Shown: piece after piece, positions 1 to 9,941 of the stretch | How the letters are laid out: every line of letters begins with the position of its first letter | Numbering within the stretch: position 1 is the first letter of the stretch | NCBI GenBank assembly: GCA_964480725.1 | Contig: CAYZQO010000005.1 | Location: forward strand, 62,001 to 126,000 | Direction of reading: 5' to 3' | DNA from: JAFGBI01 sp964480725 | GTDB lineage: Bacteria > Myxococcota_A > Polyangia > Polyangiales > Polyangiaceae | DNA: 64,000 nt | Notes under the pieces: model-generated | Told to the model about the DNA's origin: nothing | Databases searched by the model: none | Seen by the model: the letters and a program-made list of their open reading frames with translations, nothing else | Program-made: the position numbers and the translations under genes

Positions 1-57
1 CGAGTAGGACCGGCGAAAAACTCGCGATATCAACGCCAGAGGCGCTACACGGCGGGG

Positions 58-1668
58 GTGGCGACGGTGCCGGAGAGCTCGGTGGGGGAGGTCGAGCGGC
101 GGCAGATCACCGGCCGGGCCGCCATCGTCGCGCTGGGGACGCTGGCCAGCCGGGTCCTCGGGCTGGTGCGGGAGCAGGTGCTCGCGGCGGCGTTCTCGCG
201 AGCTGCCACCGACGCCTTCTTCATCGCCTTCACCATCCCCAACGTCCTTCGCCAGCTGCTCGCGGAGGGGGCCGTTCAAACCGCCGTGCTCCCCGTGCTC
301 ACCGAGGTCCGGGAGCGGCAAGGCGAGGCCGAGGCCCGCCGCTTCTTCCGCGCGGTGCGCGGGCTCTCCGTCGGCGTGCTGCTGATCGTCACCGGGCTCG
401 GGATCCTGGGCGCGCCGTGGCTGGTAGAGCTCTTCGCCGCCGGCTACCGCGCGCATCCCGGTCAGTTCGAGCGGACGGTCACGCTCACTCGCTGGGTGTT
501 CCCCTATATCTTCTTCATGGGGACGGCGGCGCTCGGGGTCGCGGCCCTCAACTCCCACCGGCGGTTCGTCGTCACCTCGTTCGCACCGGGCCTGCTCAAC
601 GTCGCGTTCATCGCCTGCGCCCTGCTGCTGCCGGGGTGGCTCGGCGCCCGCGGCCAGGAGCGCACCCTGGCACTCGCGGCCGGCGTGCTGCTCGGCGGCG
701 CGCTGCAGGTCGTCGCCCAGTGGCCTAGCCTCCGGGCCATCGGCTACCTCGAGCGCCCGTCGCTCGAGCTGCTCCACCCCGGGGTGCGCGAGGTGCTGTC
801 CCGCATGGGCCCGGTGCTGATCGGCCTCGGCGTCTACTACGTCGACGTCATCCTCGCGCGGCGCTTCCTGTCGGAGCTCGGGGTGGGCGCGCAGAGCTAC
901 TTCACCTTCGCCCTGCGGCTCTGCGACTTCCCGCAAGGGATCTTCGTGATGGCGCTGCAGAGCGCGACCCTCCCCAGCCTCGCCCTGCTCGCCGCCCGCG
1001 GGGAGCGGGAGGAGCTCGCCAAGACCTTCGCGTTCGGGATGCGCATGGCGTTGTTCGTCGCCGTCCCCGCGACGGTGCTGTTCGTGGGGCTCTCCGAGCC
1101 GCTCGTGATCGCGATCTTCCAGCGCGGACATTTCTCGTCCACCGACGCGACCGAGACGGCGCGGGCGCTCTTCGCCCAGGGGCTTGGCATCTGGCTCGTC
1201 GCCGGCGTCCGTCAGCTGGTCGGCGTCTTCTACGCGGTGGGCGACACCCGATCCCCGGTCATCGTGTCCGCGGTCGATCTCAGCGTCTTCGTCGCGCTCG
1301 CGCTCGCGCTGCGCGGGCCCTGGGGCCACGTCGGCGTCAGCGCGGCGATCACCGGCGCCAGCGCGGTCCAGTTCGTCCTGCTGTGGTGGCTGGTCCGGCG
1401 CCACCTGCCCCACCGGGGGCTCCGGGAAATCCTGCCGTCGCTGCTCCGAACCGTGATCGCGTCCGGAGCGGCGATCGCGCTCGCCCTGCTGCTCGCCGCG
1501 GCGATGAGGCCGTGGCTCGCCGGCAGCGGGCTCGCCCGACTGGCCCCCGGGCTGGTGGCGACTGCCGCCTTCGGTCTCGGTTTCCTCCTGACCGCTCGCC
1601 TGCTCGGGAGCGCTGAGCTATTCACCCTCACCGAGCCCTTGCTCCGTCGCCTCCGCGGGCGCCGCTGA
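58..1668 (+). CDS. murJ: Lipid II flippase MurJ (MviN family)
   Basis: A 536-residue polytopic membrane protein with about 14 hydrophobic helices across its whole length, the usual size for MurJ. MurJ moves lipid II from the inner to the outer face of the cytoplasmic membrane for peptidoglycan synthesis. The N-terminus carries the family signature region (SRVLGLVREQ near residue 35, then a DAFFIAF segment and an IPNVLRQLLAEGA stretch). The start is a GTG; no better ATG lies upstream within the window, and only 57 bases precede it. engB follows 41 bases later on the same strand, so the two may be co-transcribed. Recognition of the family is firm; the exact start is less sure. Confidence 0.93.
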   Translation: MATVPESSVGEVERRQITGRAAIVALGTLASRVLGLVREQVLAAAFSRAATDAFFIAFTIPNVLRQLLAEGAVQTAVLPVLTEVRERQGEAEARRFFRAVRGLSVGVLLIVTGLGILGAPWLVELFAAGYRAHPGQFERTVTLTRWVFPYIFFMGTAALGVAALNSHRRFVVTSFAPGLLNVAFIACALLLPGWLGARGQERTLALAAGVLLGGALQVVAQWPSLRAIGYLERPSLELLHPGVREVLSRMGPVLIGLGVYYVDVILARRFLSELGVGAQSYFTFALRLCDFPQGIFVMALQSATLPSLALLAARGEREELAKTFAFGMRMALFVAVPATVLFVGLSEPLVIAIFQRGHFSSTDATETARALFAQGLGIWLVAGVRQLVGVFYAVGDTRSPVIVSAVDLSVFVALALALRGPWGHVGVSAAITGASAVQFVLLWWLVRRHLPHRGLREILPSLLRTVIASGAAIALALLLAAAMRPWLAGSGLARLAPGLVATAAFGLGFLLTARLLGSAELFTLTEPLLRRLRGRR

Positions 1669-1709
1669 CCGGGCTTCGCCGTCCACCGTCGGAGTCGCCC
1701 CCGCGCCCC

Positions 1710-2366
<657 letters not shown>

Positions 2367-2391
2367 GTGGACCCAACGGCGCGCTGCTGGC

Positions 2392-3108
2392 TCAGCGCCG
2401 TGCGCCAATCGCCTCCTCGTCCCGGAGCACGCGCGCGCAGTCGCCGTCCAGCACGAACCGGTGCACCGGGTTCTGCCCCGCGTACACGAAGCGCCACGCG
2501 GGGCCCCCGCGAGCCCGGAAGTACTCGATGCGAGCCGGCTCCTCGGTGGGAACGCCGCGTTGAACGGCCTGTGCCCAGACCTGCTGGGGCGTGCACCGGG
2601 GCTCCGGCAGCCCCTCGTCGGGGGCGGAGGCGCAGGAAACCATGGTCTGATCGGGCTCGGCCCCGATCCCGCTAGCGCCAATCTCGACCGACTGCTTCCC
2701 GCAGTAGAGCCGCCGGGGCAGGGTGTCCGGCTCGCGCGGCGGTTGGGCGCCCTCGCCCGGAGCGCTCTGGAACGAGTAGCGAACCCGCCCCCGCGTCGTC
2801 ACGTCGACGGTCCCGTCCGATCGCACCCCGTCCGCGACGATGCCGCGGAGCAGGCGGCGCGAGGTCAGTCGGCGGGCGGCGCCGAGGTTGGCGACCGGCT
2901 CGACACGGTCCGGGAAGCCCAGCACCCCCGCGGTCGTCGGCGGGTCCGGCGGCACGCTCACCTGGGGCGTCGATTCGACCTTGGCCCACCAGGAGATGGA
3001 CAGCGCCGCGAGAAACGCCACCGATAGGATGAGGATCCCCGCGACGTGATCGCGCCGGTGGGCGCTGCCCGCGTCGTCGGGCGAGTGCCCAGGTTCCGAA
3101 GCCGCCAT
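2392..3108 (-). CDS. Hypothetical single-pass membrane protein
   Basis: A 238-residue protein of unknown function. After about 20 polar residues there is one hydrophobic segment (ILILSVAFLAALSI), and the rest is hydrophilic, so a short cytoplasmic tail and a large periplasmic domain are likely. The periplasmic part has four cysteines (one in LYCGKQ, one in MVSCAS, one in EPRCTP and one in DGDCARV), which could form two disulfides. The frame is open for 46 more codons upstream, but the ATG at 3108 is chosen because it places the membrane segment close to the N-terminus and the longer form is Arg/Ala-rich like other shadow frames. No recognised domain. Confidence 0.65.
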   Translation of the reverse strand: MAASEPGHSPDDAGSAHRRDHVAGILILSVAFLAALSISWWAKVESTPQVSVPPDPPTTAGVLGFPDRVEPVANLGAARRLTSRRLLRGIVADGVRSDGTVDVTTRGRVRYSFQSAPGEGAQPPREPDTLPRRLYCGKQSVEIGASGIGAEPDQTMVSCASAPDEGLPEPRCTPQQVWAQAVQRGVPTEEPARIEYFRARGGPAWRFVYAGQNPVHRFVLDGDCARVLRDEEAIGARR

Positions 3109-3142
3109 GACGGGGAGAGCGTATAGCACCCCGGCATCCGCG

Positions 3143-3214
3143 GGCGAGCCAAGGCTCGCCGAGGCTTGCATGGCGAGCAGGCCCGCGCTAGAAGCCGCCC
3201 GAGCTTCGCTCGGG
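3143..3214. repeat. Two perfect short inverted repeats sharing a CGAGC...GCTCG core
   Basis: In the gap between the divergent membrane protein gene and tRNA-Val, positions 3143-3150 and 3153-3160 form an 8-base stem with a 2-base spacer (GGCGAGCC/GGCTCGCC). Positions 3198-3204 and 3208-3214 form a 7-base stem with a TTC spacer (CCCGAGC/GCTCGGG). Both share the core CGAGC-N3/4-GCTCG. They bracket the proposed tRNA promoter. They may be operator half-site pairs or RNA hairpins; function is unknown. Confidence 0.45.
3166..3194 (+). promoter_or_regulatory. Possible sigma-70 promoter for tRNA-Val
   Basis: TTGCAT at 3166-3171 and TAGAAG at 3189-3194 are separated by 17 bases, the ideal spacing, and lie about 65 bases before the tRNA. 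The hexamers match consensus only in part (3/6 and 4/6). This is an inference from pattern alone. Confidence 0.3.
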
Positions 3215-3258
3215 GGCGCCCACGCGCCGCGGCCACATCGGACCAACCGAGCGCGAGC

Positions 3259-3330
3259 GGGCGCATAACTCAGCGGTAGAGTGCATCCTTCACACGGATG
3301 AAGTCGCAGGTTCGATCCCTGCTGCGCCCA
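3259..3330 (+). tRNA. tRNA-Val (anticodon CAC)
   Basis: The cloverleaf can be drawn by hand. The acceptor stem GGGCGCA (3259-3265) pairs with TGCGCCC (3323-3329), and the discriminator base is A at 3330. The D-stem is ACTC/GAGT, the anticodon stem is CATCC/GGATG with loop TTCACAC giving anticodon CAC, and the T-arm is GCAGG-TTCGATC-CCTGC. It reads GTG valine codons, which are frequent in this GC-rich genome. The 3' CCA is not encoded, so it must be added by the nucleotidyltransferase. It stands alone rather than in a tRNA cluster. Confidence 0.95.
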
Positions 3331-3452
3331 CCCCTCCCTCCCTCCGTGCCCGGGGGTTCTCCCCCAGGTCCCACCGCCGGGACCGCTGGCGTCGCTGTTG
3401 TCCGGCGCCCGCCGCCGTGGAGCGGGAGCGCGGCACCCGCTAGACTGGGCGC

Positions 3453-5261
3453 GTGCAGGCGGCCGTCACACCAGGGCGCATGGGGTTTGGCGGCAGCGGG
3501 CGGCGCGGCCGCGCCGTGCGCCCCACCACCGCTCCGCGATGGAGTGCGGCCAGCGCCACGCTGCCGTGGACCGCGGCGCTGCTCGCGCTGGCGCCGGGGC
3601 CCGCCGCGGCCGCCGGAGACGACCCCGCGCCAGTGCAGGCGGCGCCGACCCCACCGAGCGTCCCGCCCCCCGCTTCGCCCGGAGCGGCGACGCCAAGACC
3701 CGCCGCCACGCCGCTGGCGCTCGCGCCGCGACGCCGGCTCGAGCCGTCCTGGATCCTCGAGACGGGGCGCGTGCCCGAGGCAGCACCGGAGCCAGGGGTC
3801 GTGCGCCTCGCCGCCCACGGCGAGTACCAGGTCCGGCTCCGCTCCCAGACACAGGTCGTGCTGCCCCGCCACGGCGAGGACCCCTCGACGCGGCGGCTGG
3901 ACCAGGGAGCACGCCTCACGCACTGGTTGCGCCTGACGCCCGTGCTCCAGGTGGGCACGGCCTTCCGCTTGGTCGCGCAGGCCGACGTGCCCCACGGGAT
4001 GATCGCCGGTCCACCGAACCGGTTCGTGAATGCTGCCCGCGAGCCATGGGATGATCTGCAGCCGCTGCGGGCAGAGTTGCGCTGGCTCTTCCTCGCCTGG
4101 TCGAGCCCGACCCTCGCCTTGCGCGCCGGGCAGCAGCCGGTGCACTGGGGGCTCGGGCTCGTGGATCACGACGGCGACCACCCCCCGCGCTTCGGCGACA
4201 CGGTCGCGGGCACCCGCGTCGAGCGGGTGTCGATCGCCCTCCGTCCCGGCGGGCAACGCTCCACCTGGGCGGTCGAAGCCGCCGGCGAGCTGGTGATGAT
4301 GGACCCGCTCGCCGACCTCCGCGACCGCGACGTGGCCTGGCGCGGCGTGATCGCGATCGAGCACGGTATCGATCGCGACACGGGCTTCGGAGTTCGGCTC
4401 GTCGGACGCCGGCAGCGCTCTCCGCTCGAGGCCTCCCTCGACCCGGACGCGAGCCGGGAGCTCACCCTGCTCACCGCCAACGCCACGGCGCGCGCCGCCG
4501 CGCCGCTCGCTGGCGACCTCGGGATGCTCTTCGGCGAGCTCGAGGTGGCACTGAACCACGGCGCGTGGGCGCTCGACGTCCCGGGCGGCGAGGGCCGAGG
4601 CATCGACTCGATGGAGGTCCGCGCGCACGGCATCGCCGTTCGGGCGGGCGCGGTGGTCCTGGACGGCGAGCCTGACTCGACCTTTGGACGCTTCGTGGCG
4701 GAACTCGAGTGGGGGCGCGCCTCGGGTGACGCCGACCCCTACGACGGCGTCGACCGCCGCTTCCGCTTCGCGCCCGGGCACCGCGTTGGGTCGCTGATCT
4801 TCAGCGAGGTCCTGGCCTGGAAGACAGCCCGGTCGGCGAACATCGCCGAGGACGGGAGCCTCGGGCCGAGCCCGCGCCCCGAGGGGCGGGGGCTCGCCAC
4901 CGACGGCAGCGTCGCCGGCGCCACCTACCTCGCCCCCGTCGTCGTGGTGCGTCCGCTCCGCGATCTCGACCTCGAGGTCGGGGCCGTGATCGCGCAATCC
5001 ACCGCCGACGTCGTCGACCCAGTGCAGCTCTACCGAGACGGACGCCCCGTCAACTTCGACGGCGGCGCCCCCGAGGCCCGCGACCTCGGACTGGAGCTCG
5101 ACGCCGGGGTCGAGCTCCGCATTCCGCTGTCGACTGGGCTGTGTCTCCAGCTCGGCGCCGAGGGTGCCGCGCTGCTGCCAGGTTACGCCTTCGCCGACGC
5201 GACCGGTCGCCGCAACCCCACCCTAGTTTCGGTCCTGGGGCGCTTTGGAGTCCAGTACTAG
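3453..5261 (+). CDS. Outer-membrane beta-barrel-like protein (TIGR04551-like)
   Basis: A 602-residue protein with an N-terminal export signal (hydrophobic LPWTAALLALAPG followed by an AAAAG cleavage-like site near residue 53), then a Pro/Ala-rich linker and a long region of alternating polar and hydrophobic residues ending in an aromatic C-terminus (RFGVQY), typical of outer-membrane barrels. The stretch HWGLGLVDHDGDHPPRFGDT resembles the putative outer-membrane family TIGR04551 seen in Myxococcales; that assignment is from memory and needs a profile search. The start is a GTG; an ATG at 3480 is an alternative. The stop codon directly touches the ATG of the lipase-like lipoprotein gene, so the two are surely one transcript. 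Confidence 0.75.
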   Translation: MQAAVTPGRMGFGGSGRRGRAVRPTTAPRWSAASATLPWTAALLALAPGPAAAAGDDPAPVQAAPTPPSVPPPASPGAATPRPAATPLALAPRRRLEPSWILETGRVPEAAPEPGVVRLAAHGEYQVRLRSQTQVVLPRHGEDPSTRRLDQGARLTHWLRLTPVLQVGTAFRLVAQADVPHGMIAGPPNRFVNAAREPWDDLQPLRAELRWLFLAWSSPTLALRAGQQPVHWGLGLVDHDGDHPPRFGDTVAGTRVERVSIALRPGGQRSTWAVEAAGELVMMDPLADLRDRDVAWRGVIAIEHGIDRDTGFGVRLVGRRQRSPLEASLDPDASRELTLLTANATARAAAPLAGDLGMLFGELEVALNHGAWALDVPGGEGRGIDSMEVRAHGIAVRAGAVVLDGEPDSTFGRFVAELEWGRASGDADPYDGVDRRFRFAPGHRVGSLIFSEVLAWKTARSANIAEDGSLGPSPRPEGRGLATDGSVAGATYLAPVVVVRPLRDLDLEVGAVIAQSTADVVDPVQLYRDGRPVNFDGGAPEARDLGLELDAGVELRIPLSTGLCLQLGAEGAALLPGYAFADATGRRNPTLVSVLGRFGVQY

Positions 5262-8200
5262 ATGTCTACCTGGCACCTCCCCGGTCGGTTGCTGTCGTTA
5301 GCGGCGCGAGGCGTGCTCGGCGCGCTCCTGGTGGGTGGTTGCGCGGACGAGCACACCCCGGGCGGCTTCGGGACGACGCCCCCCGGTGACGGCCCCGGCC
5401 TGCTCCACGACCTCGTCCGCGGTCCCGGCCGCCTCCCGTTCCCCAACGACCTCTGCACCGTGCCGGACCCCGCCAGCCCGACCGGGCTGCGTCTCAACGT
5501 CACCCTCCCCGCTCCCACCACCCTACAGCGCGAGCTGCTCGAGGACCTGAACCGCCTCCCGGGGTTCGGCGTCACCGCGCCGATCACGGTGCCGTTCACC
5601 CGAACGAGCGCCGACCCCGGCGAGGCCTCGCTCGATCTGGACGCCCTGCTCGCTCGCCACGGCGACACCTTCGACTTCGCCGACGACGCCGTGTACCTGG
5701 TGGATCTGGCGCGCGGAGTGCCGCTGCCGCTCGACCTCGGTGCTGGCGCGAGCGGGGTGCTGGTCCGCGACGAGCGGGTGTTCGCGAGCACCGACCCGCG
5801 ACGCCGCGAGCCGAGCCTCGAGCTCGAAACCGTCGACGAGCGCGTTGATCCCGTCTCCGGCCTCCCGGACCTCACCCGCACCACCTACGCGCCCGCCATC
5901 GACGGCGATGCCGATGGGTTGCTGGATGTCCCCAACCTGTTCGACCCCCAGGCGTGCCAGCAGCTCGCCCCGGGCGAGCCAGGTACGCCGGAGGACGACG
6001 CCCGCGATCGCTGTCTCGCCGACAACGTCGTCCCCTTCTACGAACGCGACGGTGACACCCTCGTGCTCCGTCCGCTGGTACCCCTGCGCGGCGGCGGCCG
6101 CTACGCGGTGGTGGTGACGGATCGCCTCGTCGATCCCGGCGGAAGCCCCGTGCGGTCGCCATTCGACACCGTCTTCCACCCCGCCCAGCGCTCCACCGCC
6201 GAGGCAGTCGCCGCGCTGTTCGCGGATCCCACGGCGACCGCCCGCTTCGGCGAGCTCGCGGGGACCGGGCTCGCGCGCGTCGCGTTCACGTGGTCGTTCA
6301 CCACAGCGCCGATCATCGACGACCTCACCCGGCTGGCGGAGGGCCTCGCCGGGCGCGGCGAGCTCCGAAACCTGGCCCAACAGTTTCCGCCCGCGCTGAC
6401 CCCTACCGCGCTGGTAGGACCCGTGCCGCAGGCGGACCTCCAGGGCGGCGAGCCGGACCCCGCGGACTGGGCGGATGATCCCGCCTGCGCCCCCCACGTG
6501 GCTCGCCCGAACGCGATCGACGGCGACGTGCTCCGGGAGCGCGTCAGGATTGTCGCGCCCGTCCTGCTCGGCGTGCAGACCCAGGAGCAACGGGCGTCGC
6601 TGGCGGCGTCGCTGGCTTGGGTTTCGCACGTCGCTATCGTCGAGCTCGACGCACCGTACCTGCTCGCCGGCGGCCCCGACGGTACTGCGCCCGGAGCGGC
6701 CTTCGACCCGGACCGGGTCAAGGGCGATCTCCCTCCGTACCGCGACCGGGTCACCGCCTGGGTCTTCGTCCCACGAGCGGTCGAGGGCGTGACCTCGCAG
6801 CCCTTCGACGCGGTGGTGTACGCGCACGGCTACGGCGGCTTCGCGCTGGAGGCGCTCCCGGTCGCCGGCGCCCTGGCCGCGCAGGGGCTGGCGACCGTGG
6901 CCTTCACCGCCACCGGACACGGCCCCGACCCCACCGCCGCGGCGCTCCTCCAGGCGCTCCTGCTGCCGACGTGCCACGCCCGCGGGCTCACCGCGGCGCT
7001 CGCGACCCGGACGCGCGATCTCGATGGAGACGGCGACCGCACCGACGACGTCGGCCGCGATGCCCGAAACGGCCACCCCGCTCATGGGCGAGACATCGTC
7101 CGCCAGACCGCGCTCGATCTCGTCGCGCTCGTCCGCGCGCTCCGCGCGAGCGCCCCCGACACGGACCCGACGTCCGGTGACTTCGACGCGGACGGCACCC
7201 GTGACATTGGCGGCCCGACGGCACAGGTATCCATCCTCGGGCGCTCCCTCGGCGGCGCAGCGGCTGTGCTCGCGGGTCCCCTGACCCCGGAGGTCCCGGC
7301 GCTCACGGCGATGGGCGCCCCCGGCACACTCGTGGACCCCTGGCTGCGCACCGGGGATCCGGCCGCATTCCTCGCGTTCACCGGGGGCTGGCTCGGCCCA
7401 GCCATCCTCGGTGTCCCCGTCACGGAGCTCGACCCGGCCGCGACCGCGTGCCGCCCCACTGAGCTCTCATTGCGCCTCACCGCCGTCGACGAGGATCGGG
7501 AGCTCGACCTCGAGTTCGCGTGTGTGGATCTCGCCGGCACCTCAGTGGCGAAGGCGGGCGGCGCGGTCATCGTCACCAACGTCGAGACGCTCGAGCGCCG
7601 CTGCGCGCGGATCGCTCCATCCGGTCGCTTCCGGCTCGGCATCCCCACCGACGTGAACGATCGACTCCACGTCGCGCTCTACGATCGGCCAGACGCGGTC
7701 GCCACCTACGATCCCGACGCCGGCTGCGAGGTGGCGCCGGACGCCCCGCGCATTGCCACCGTGTACGAATGGGGCGCCGGCCCGATCCCGAGCGGGACGA
7801 CCGATGGCCAGGGCGTCGTGCTCTGCAGCGCTCGGCAGGGCTGCACAGCATTCAGGGGCCGCCTCATCGCCGCTGGAGACCCGCTGCGTGCGCTCACCGC
7901 GGGCGCTGGGCTCGTGCGGCAGTCGCCGCGGTTCCGGCGCTGGATGGATCTGGCCCGACACGTCACAGCGTCGGGAGATCCGGCGGCGTTCGCACCCCAC
8001 CTCGGGCTCTCGCCCCTGTCGCGCACGAGCCCGGACACGCGGGCTTCGACGGCAGCCCTGTTCCTCGCGCCCGTCGGCTCCTTTGAGGTCCCGGTCGACG
8101 TGCAGGTGGCGATCGCGCGCGCCGCCGGCGTGGTCCCCTTCCTCGAGCCGACGGCGGCAGAGGTGCTCCCCGAACTCGCCGACCACACCACACCCGAGGC

Positions 8201-8858
8201 GCTCTACGCCGCGCTGGGAGACGCGACACCGCATCAGCGATTGGTGGCGAGCGCAGTCCTAGAGGCGCTGCCGCGGCTCGCTCGCACCCCCCCCACCGGC
8301 CCCTGCGGCAACGACGAGCTCTCGGTCGCCGAGGCGGCGGAGTGTCACCCGCCGTGTGCCACGGACGACGATTGCACGGCGAATCGTGTCTGCGACCTCG
8401 ACGTCGGCGGCGCCTGCCGCCTCCCCGAGCTCTCCGAGGCCGACTGCGCCCGTTCGCTCGCCGATCCGGACGCCCTGGACGAGGGGCGCGCGCGCGACGG
8501 CGCGCTCGAGGGCGCCCCCCCCCTGCGCCTCGCCCGCCTCTCGGCGTCAGCGGCGCAGGAGAGCGTCGAAGCGGCGTGGGAGCCACGCCTGGTGGGAGCT
8601 CCCCAGGTGGAGGACTTCGGCGCTTGGGCAACGGACAAGCCGACGTTGACGCTCTTGTTCCCGTACCTGGCCGCCCAGGGCCGCGACCGCGTGCGCGTGC
8701 GCGATGACTGCGCGGCGTTCGACACGGACCAGTACCTCCTGCACCTCATCGCACGGTTCCTGGCCACCGGAGGCCAGGATCCGTACCCGCTCTCGCACCC
8801 CGCCTCGCACCACTGCCTCGAGGACCTCAGCTGCCCGTTCTTCCCGGCCGCGCCCTGA
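5262..8858 (+). CDS. Large lipoprotein with lipase-like alpha/beta-hydrolase domain (VolA-like)
   Basis: A 1198-residue lipoprotein. The signal peptide ends in a lipobox with the modified cysteine at C27 (ALLVGGC). An N-terminal region with PFPNDL and GVTAPITVPF patterns resembles the N-terminal domain of bacterial surface lipases such as VolA. A central alpha/beta-hydrolase region has an oxyanion-type YAHGYGG segment (near residue 524) and a nucleophile elbow GRSLGG with Ser662. A C-terminal Cys-rich segment (CATDDDCTANRVC) is of the DxxC type common in myxobacterial lipoproteins. The substrate is probably an extracellular ester or lipid, but this is inferred. It begins the base after the stop of the barrel-like gene, suggesting linked secretion or surface functions. 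Confidence 0.75.
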   Translation: MSTWHLPGRLLSLAARGVLGALLVGGCADEHTPGGFGTTPPGDGPGLLHDLVRGPGRLPFPNDLCTVPDPASPTGLRLNVTLPAPTTLQRELLEDLNRLPGFGVTAPITVPFTRTSADPGEASLDLDALLARHGDTFDFADDAVYLVDLARGVPLPLDLGAGASGVLVRDERVFASTDPRRREPSLELETVDERVDPVSGLPDLTRTTYAPAIDGDADGLLDVPNLFDPQACQQLAPGEPGTPEDDARDRCLADNVVPFYERDGDTLVLRPLVPLRGGGRYAVVVTDRLVDPGGSPVRSPFDTVFHPAQRSTAEAVAALFADPTATARFGELAGTGLARVAFTWSFTTAPIIDDLTRLAEGLAGRGELRNLAQQFPPALTPTALVGPVPQADLQGGEPDPADWADDPACAPHVARPNAIDGDVLRERVRIVAPVLLGVQTQEQRASLAASLAWVSHVAIVELDAPYLLAGGPDGTAPGAAFDPDRVKGDLPPYRDRVTAWVFVPRAVEGVTSQPFDAVVYAHGYGGFALEALPVAGALAAQGLATVAFTATGHGPDPTAAALLQALLLPTCHARGLTAALATRTRDLDGDGDRTDDVGRDARNGHPAHGRDIVRQTALDLVALVRALRASAPDTDPTSGDFDADGTRDIGGPTAQVSILGRSLGGAAAVLAGPLTPEVPALTAMGAPGTLVDPWLRTGDPAAFLAFTGGWLGPAILGVPVTELDPAATACRPTELSLRLTAVDEDRELDLEFACVDLAGTSVAKAGGAVIVTNVETLERRCARIAPSGRFRLGIPTDVNDRLHVALYDRPDAVATYDPDAGCEVAPDAPRIATVYEWGAGPIPSGTTDGQGVVLCSARQGCTAFRGRLIAAGDPLRALTAGAGLVRQSPRFRRWMDLARHVTASGDPAAFAPHLGLSPLSRTSPDTRASTAALFLAPVGSFEVPVDVQVAIARAAGVVPFLEPTAAEVLPELADHTTPEALYAALGDATPHQRLVASAVLEALPRLARTPPTGPCGNDELSVAEAAECHPPCATDDDCTANRVCDLDVGGACRLPELSEADCARSLADPDALDEGRARDGALEGAPPLRLARLSASAAQESVEAAWEPRLVGAPQVEDFGAWATDKPTLTLLFPYLAAQGRDRVRVRDDCAAFDTDQYLLHLIARFLATGGQDPYPLSHPASHHCLEDLSCPFFPAAP

Positions 8859-8911
8859 GAGGGGAACGGCACGCTGTGTCCGAGGCGAACTAGAGTTACG
8901 CTACCGGCGCC

Positions 8912-9898
8912 GTGACCCTCCCTCGCCTCCACCTCGCCCACCTCCCCACGCCCTTGACCCACCACCCGGAGCTCGACCGGATCGTCGGCGCCGAGGTGTG
9001 GGTCAAGCGTGACGACATGACCAGCGGCGCTGCCGCCGGGAACAAGATCAGAAAGCTCGAGTGGCTCCTCGCCGACGCCCAGCGGGAGGGAGCCACGACG
9101 ATCCTGACCTGCGGAGGGGAGCAGTCGAACCACACGCGCGCCACCGCGCTGCTCGCCGCCGAACTGGGCCTGCGCTCGCTCCTGTTCCTGCGCACCTCCG
9201 ATCCAACCGCGCCGCCCCCCACCACCGGAAACCTGCTCCTCGAGCGGATGGCGGGGGCCGAGGTGCGCTTCATCACCCCGGCGCAGTACGCCGATCGTGA
9301 CCGAGTGATGCAGGCGGCGGCTGACGCGCTGAGCGCAGCCGGACAGCGCCCCTACGTGATCCCGGAGGGCGGCTCGAATGGCCGCGGCGCAATGGGGTAC
9401 GCGCTGGCCATGCGCGAGGTCCGCGAGCAGCTCGCTCACGGCCTCGCCGGGGGATTGACCCGATTCGACGCCGTGGTGCATGCCTGCGGCTCGGGGGGCA
9501 CGGCCGCCGGCGTGGCGCTCGGTGCGCGCGCCCATGACGTCGCCGGGGAGGTCATCGCGATGGCCGTCGGCGGAGATCGACCGACGTTCGAGGCCATCAT
9601 CGACCGGGTCATCGACGAGGCCCGCGCCCTCGCACCCGACCTCGGCGCCCCCGCGCCGTGGCGCGTCTGCGAGGACGCGCGAGGACCGGAGTACGGGGTC
9701 GCGAGTGAGGAGCAGCGCCAGTTCATCCTGCTGGTGGCCCGCCGCACGGGCCTCGTGCTCGATCCGGTCTACACCGGCAAGGCCCTCTTCGGGCTCGCCC
9801 GCTTGGATCCCAAACCGCGGCGCGTGCTCTTTCTGCACACGGGCGGCCTGCCGGGCCTACTGGCACAGGCAGCCGAGATGGCCTCACCGGCACTCTGA
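8912..9898 (+). CDS. PLP-dependent D-cysteine desulfhydrase / ACC deaminase family enzyme
   Basis: A 328-residue fold-type II pyridoxal-phosphate enzyme. The motif VKRDD is followed by GNKIRKLEW, with Lys45 the expected Schiff-base lysine. The SNHTR segment near residue 71 and the Gly-rich CGSGGTAAG loop near residue 192 fit cofactor binding. Family members cleave D-cysteine to pyruvate, sulfide and ammonia, or open the ring of 1-aminocyclopropane-1-carboxylate; the sequence read here does not decide between them. The start is a GTG 53 bases after the lipoprotein stop. A strong terminator follows at once, so this is the end of the transcript. Confidence 0.85.
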   Translation: MTLPRLHLAHLPTPLTHHPELDRIVGAEVWVKRDDMTSGAAAGNKIRKLEWLLADAQREGATTILTCGGEQSNHTRATALLAAELGLRSLLFLRTSDPTAPPPTTGNLLLERMAGAEVRFITPAQYADRDRVMQAAADALSAAGQRPYVIPEGGSNGRGAMGYALAMREVREQLAHGLAGGLTRFDAVVHACGSGGTAAGVALGARAHDVAGEVIAMAVGGDRPTFEAIIDRVIDEARALAPDLGAPAPWRVCEDARGPEYGVASEEQRQFILLVARRTGLVLDPVYTGKALFGLARLDPKPRRVLFLHTGGLPGLLAQAAEMASPAL

Positions 9899-9900
9899 GC

Positions 9901-9941
9901 AGGCCCCGCCCGGCCGCGGCGCCGTGGGCGGGCCTCTTTTT
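9901..9941 (+). terminator. Rho-independent terminator after the PLP enzyme gene
   Basis: A GC-rich stem (AGGCCCCGCCC against GGGCGGGCCT, with one bulged C) is followed by CTTTTT. It starts three bases after the stop codon. Its last bases overlap the stop codon of the convergent FHA gene by about two bases. Confidence 0.85.

Noticed and set aside
3350..3366. GGGGG-TTCT-CCCCC hairpin after tRNA-Val
   Set aside because: Not followed by a T-run and seen in a G/C-rich spacer; not enough to call a terminator.
3270..4997. 575-codon minus-strand frame opposite the barrel-like gene
   Set aside because: No signal peptide or domain; it starts beyond the barrel gene and overlaps the tRNA. The plus-strand gene has a signal peptide and a coherent barrel pattern.
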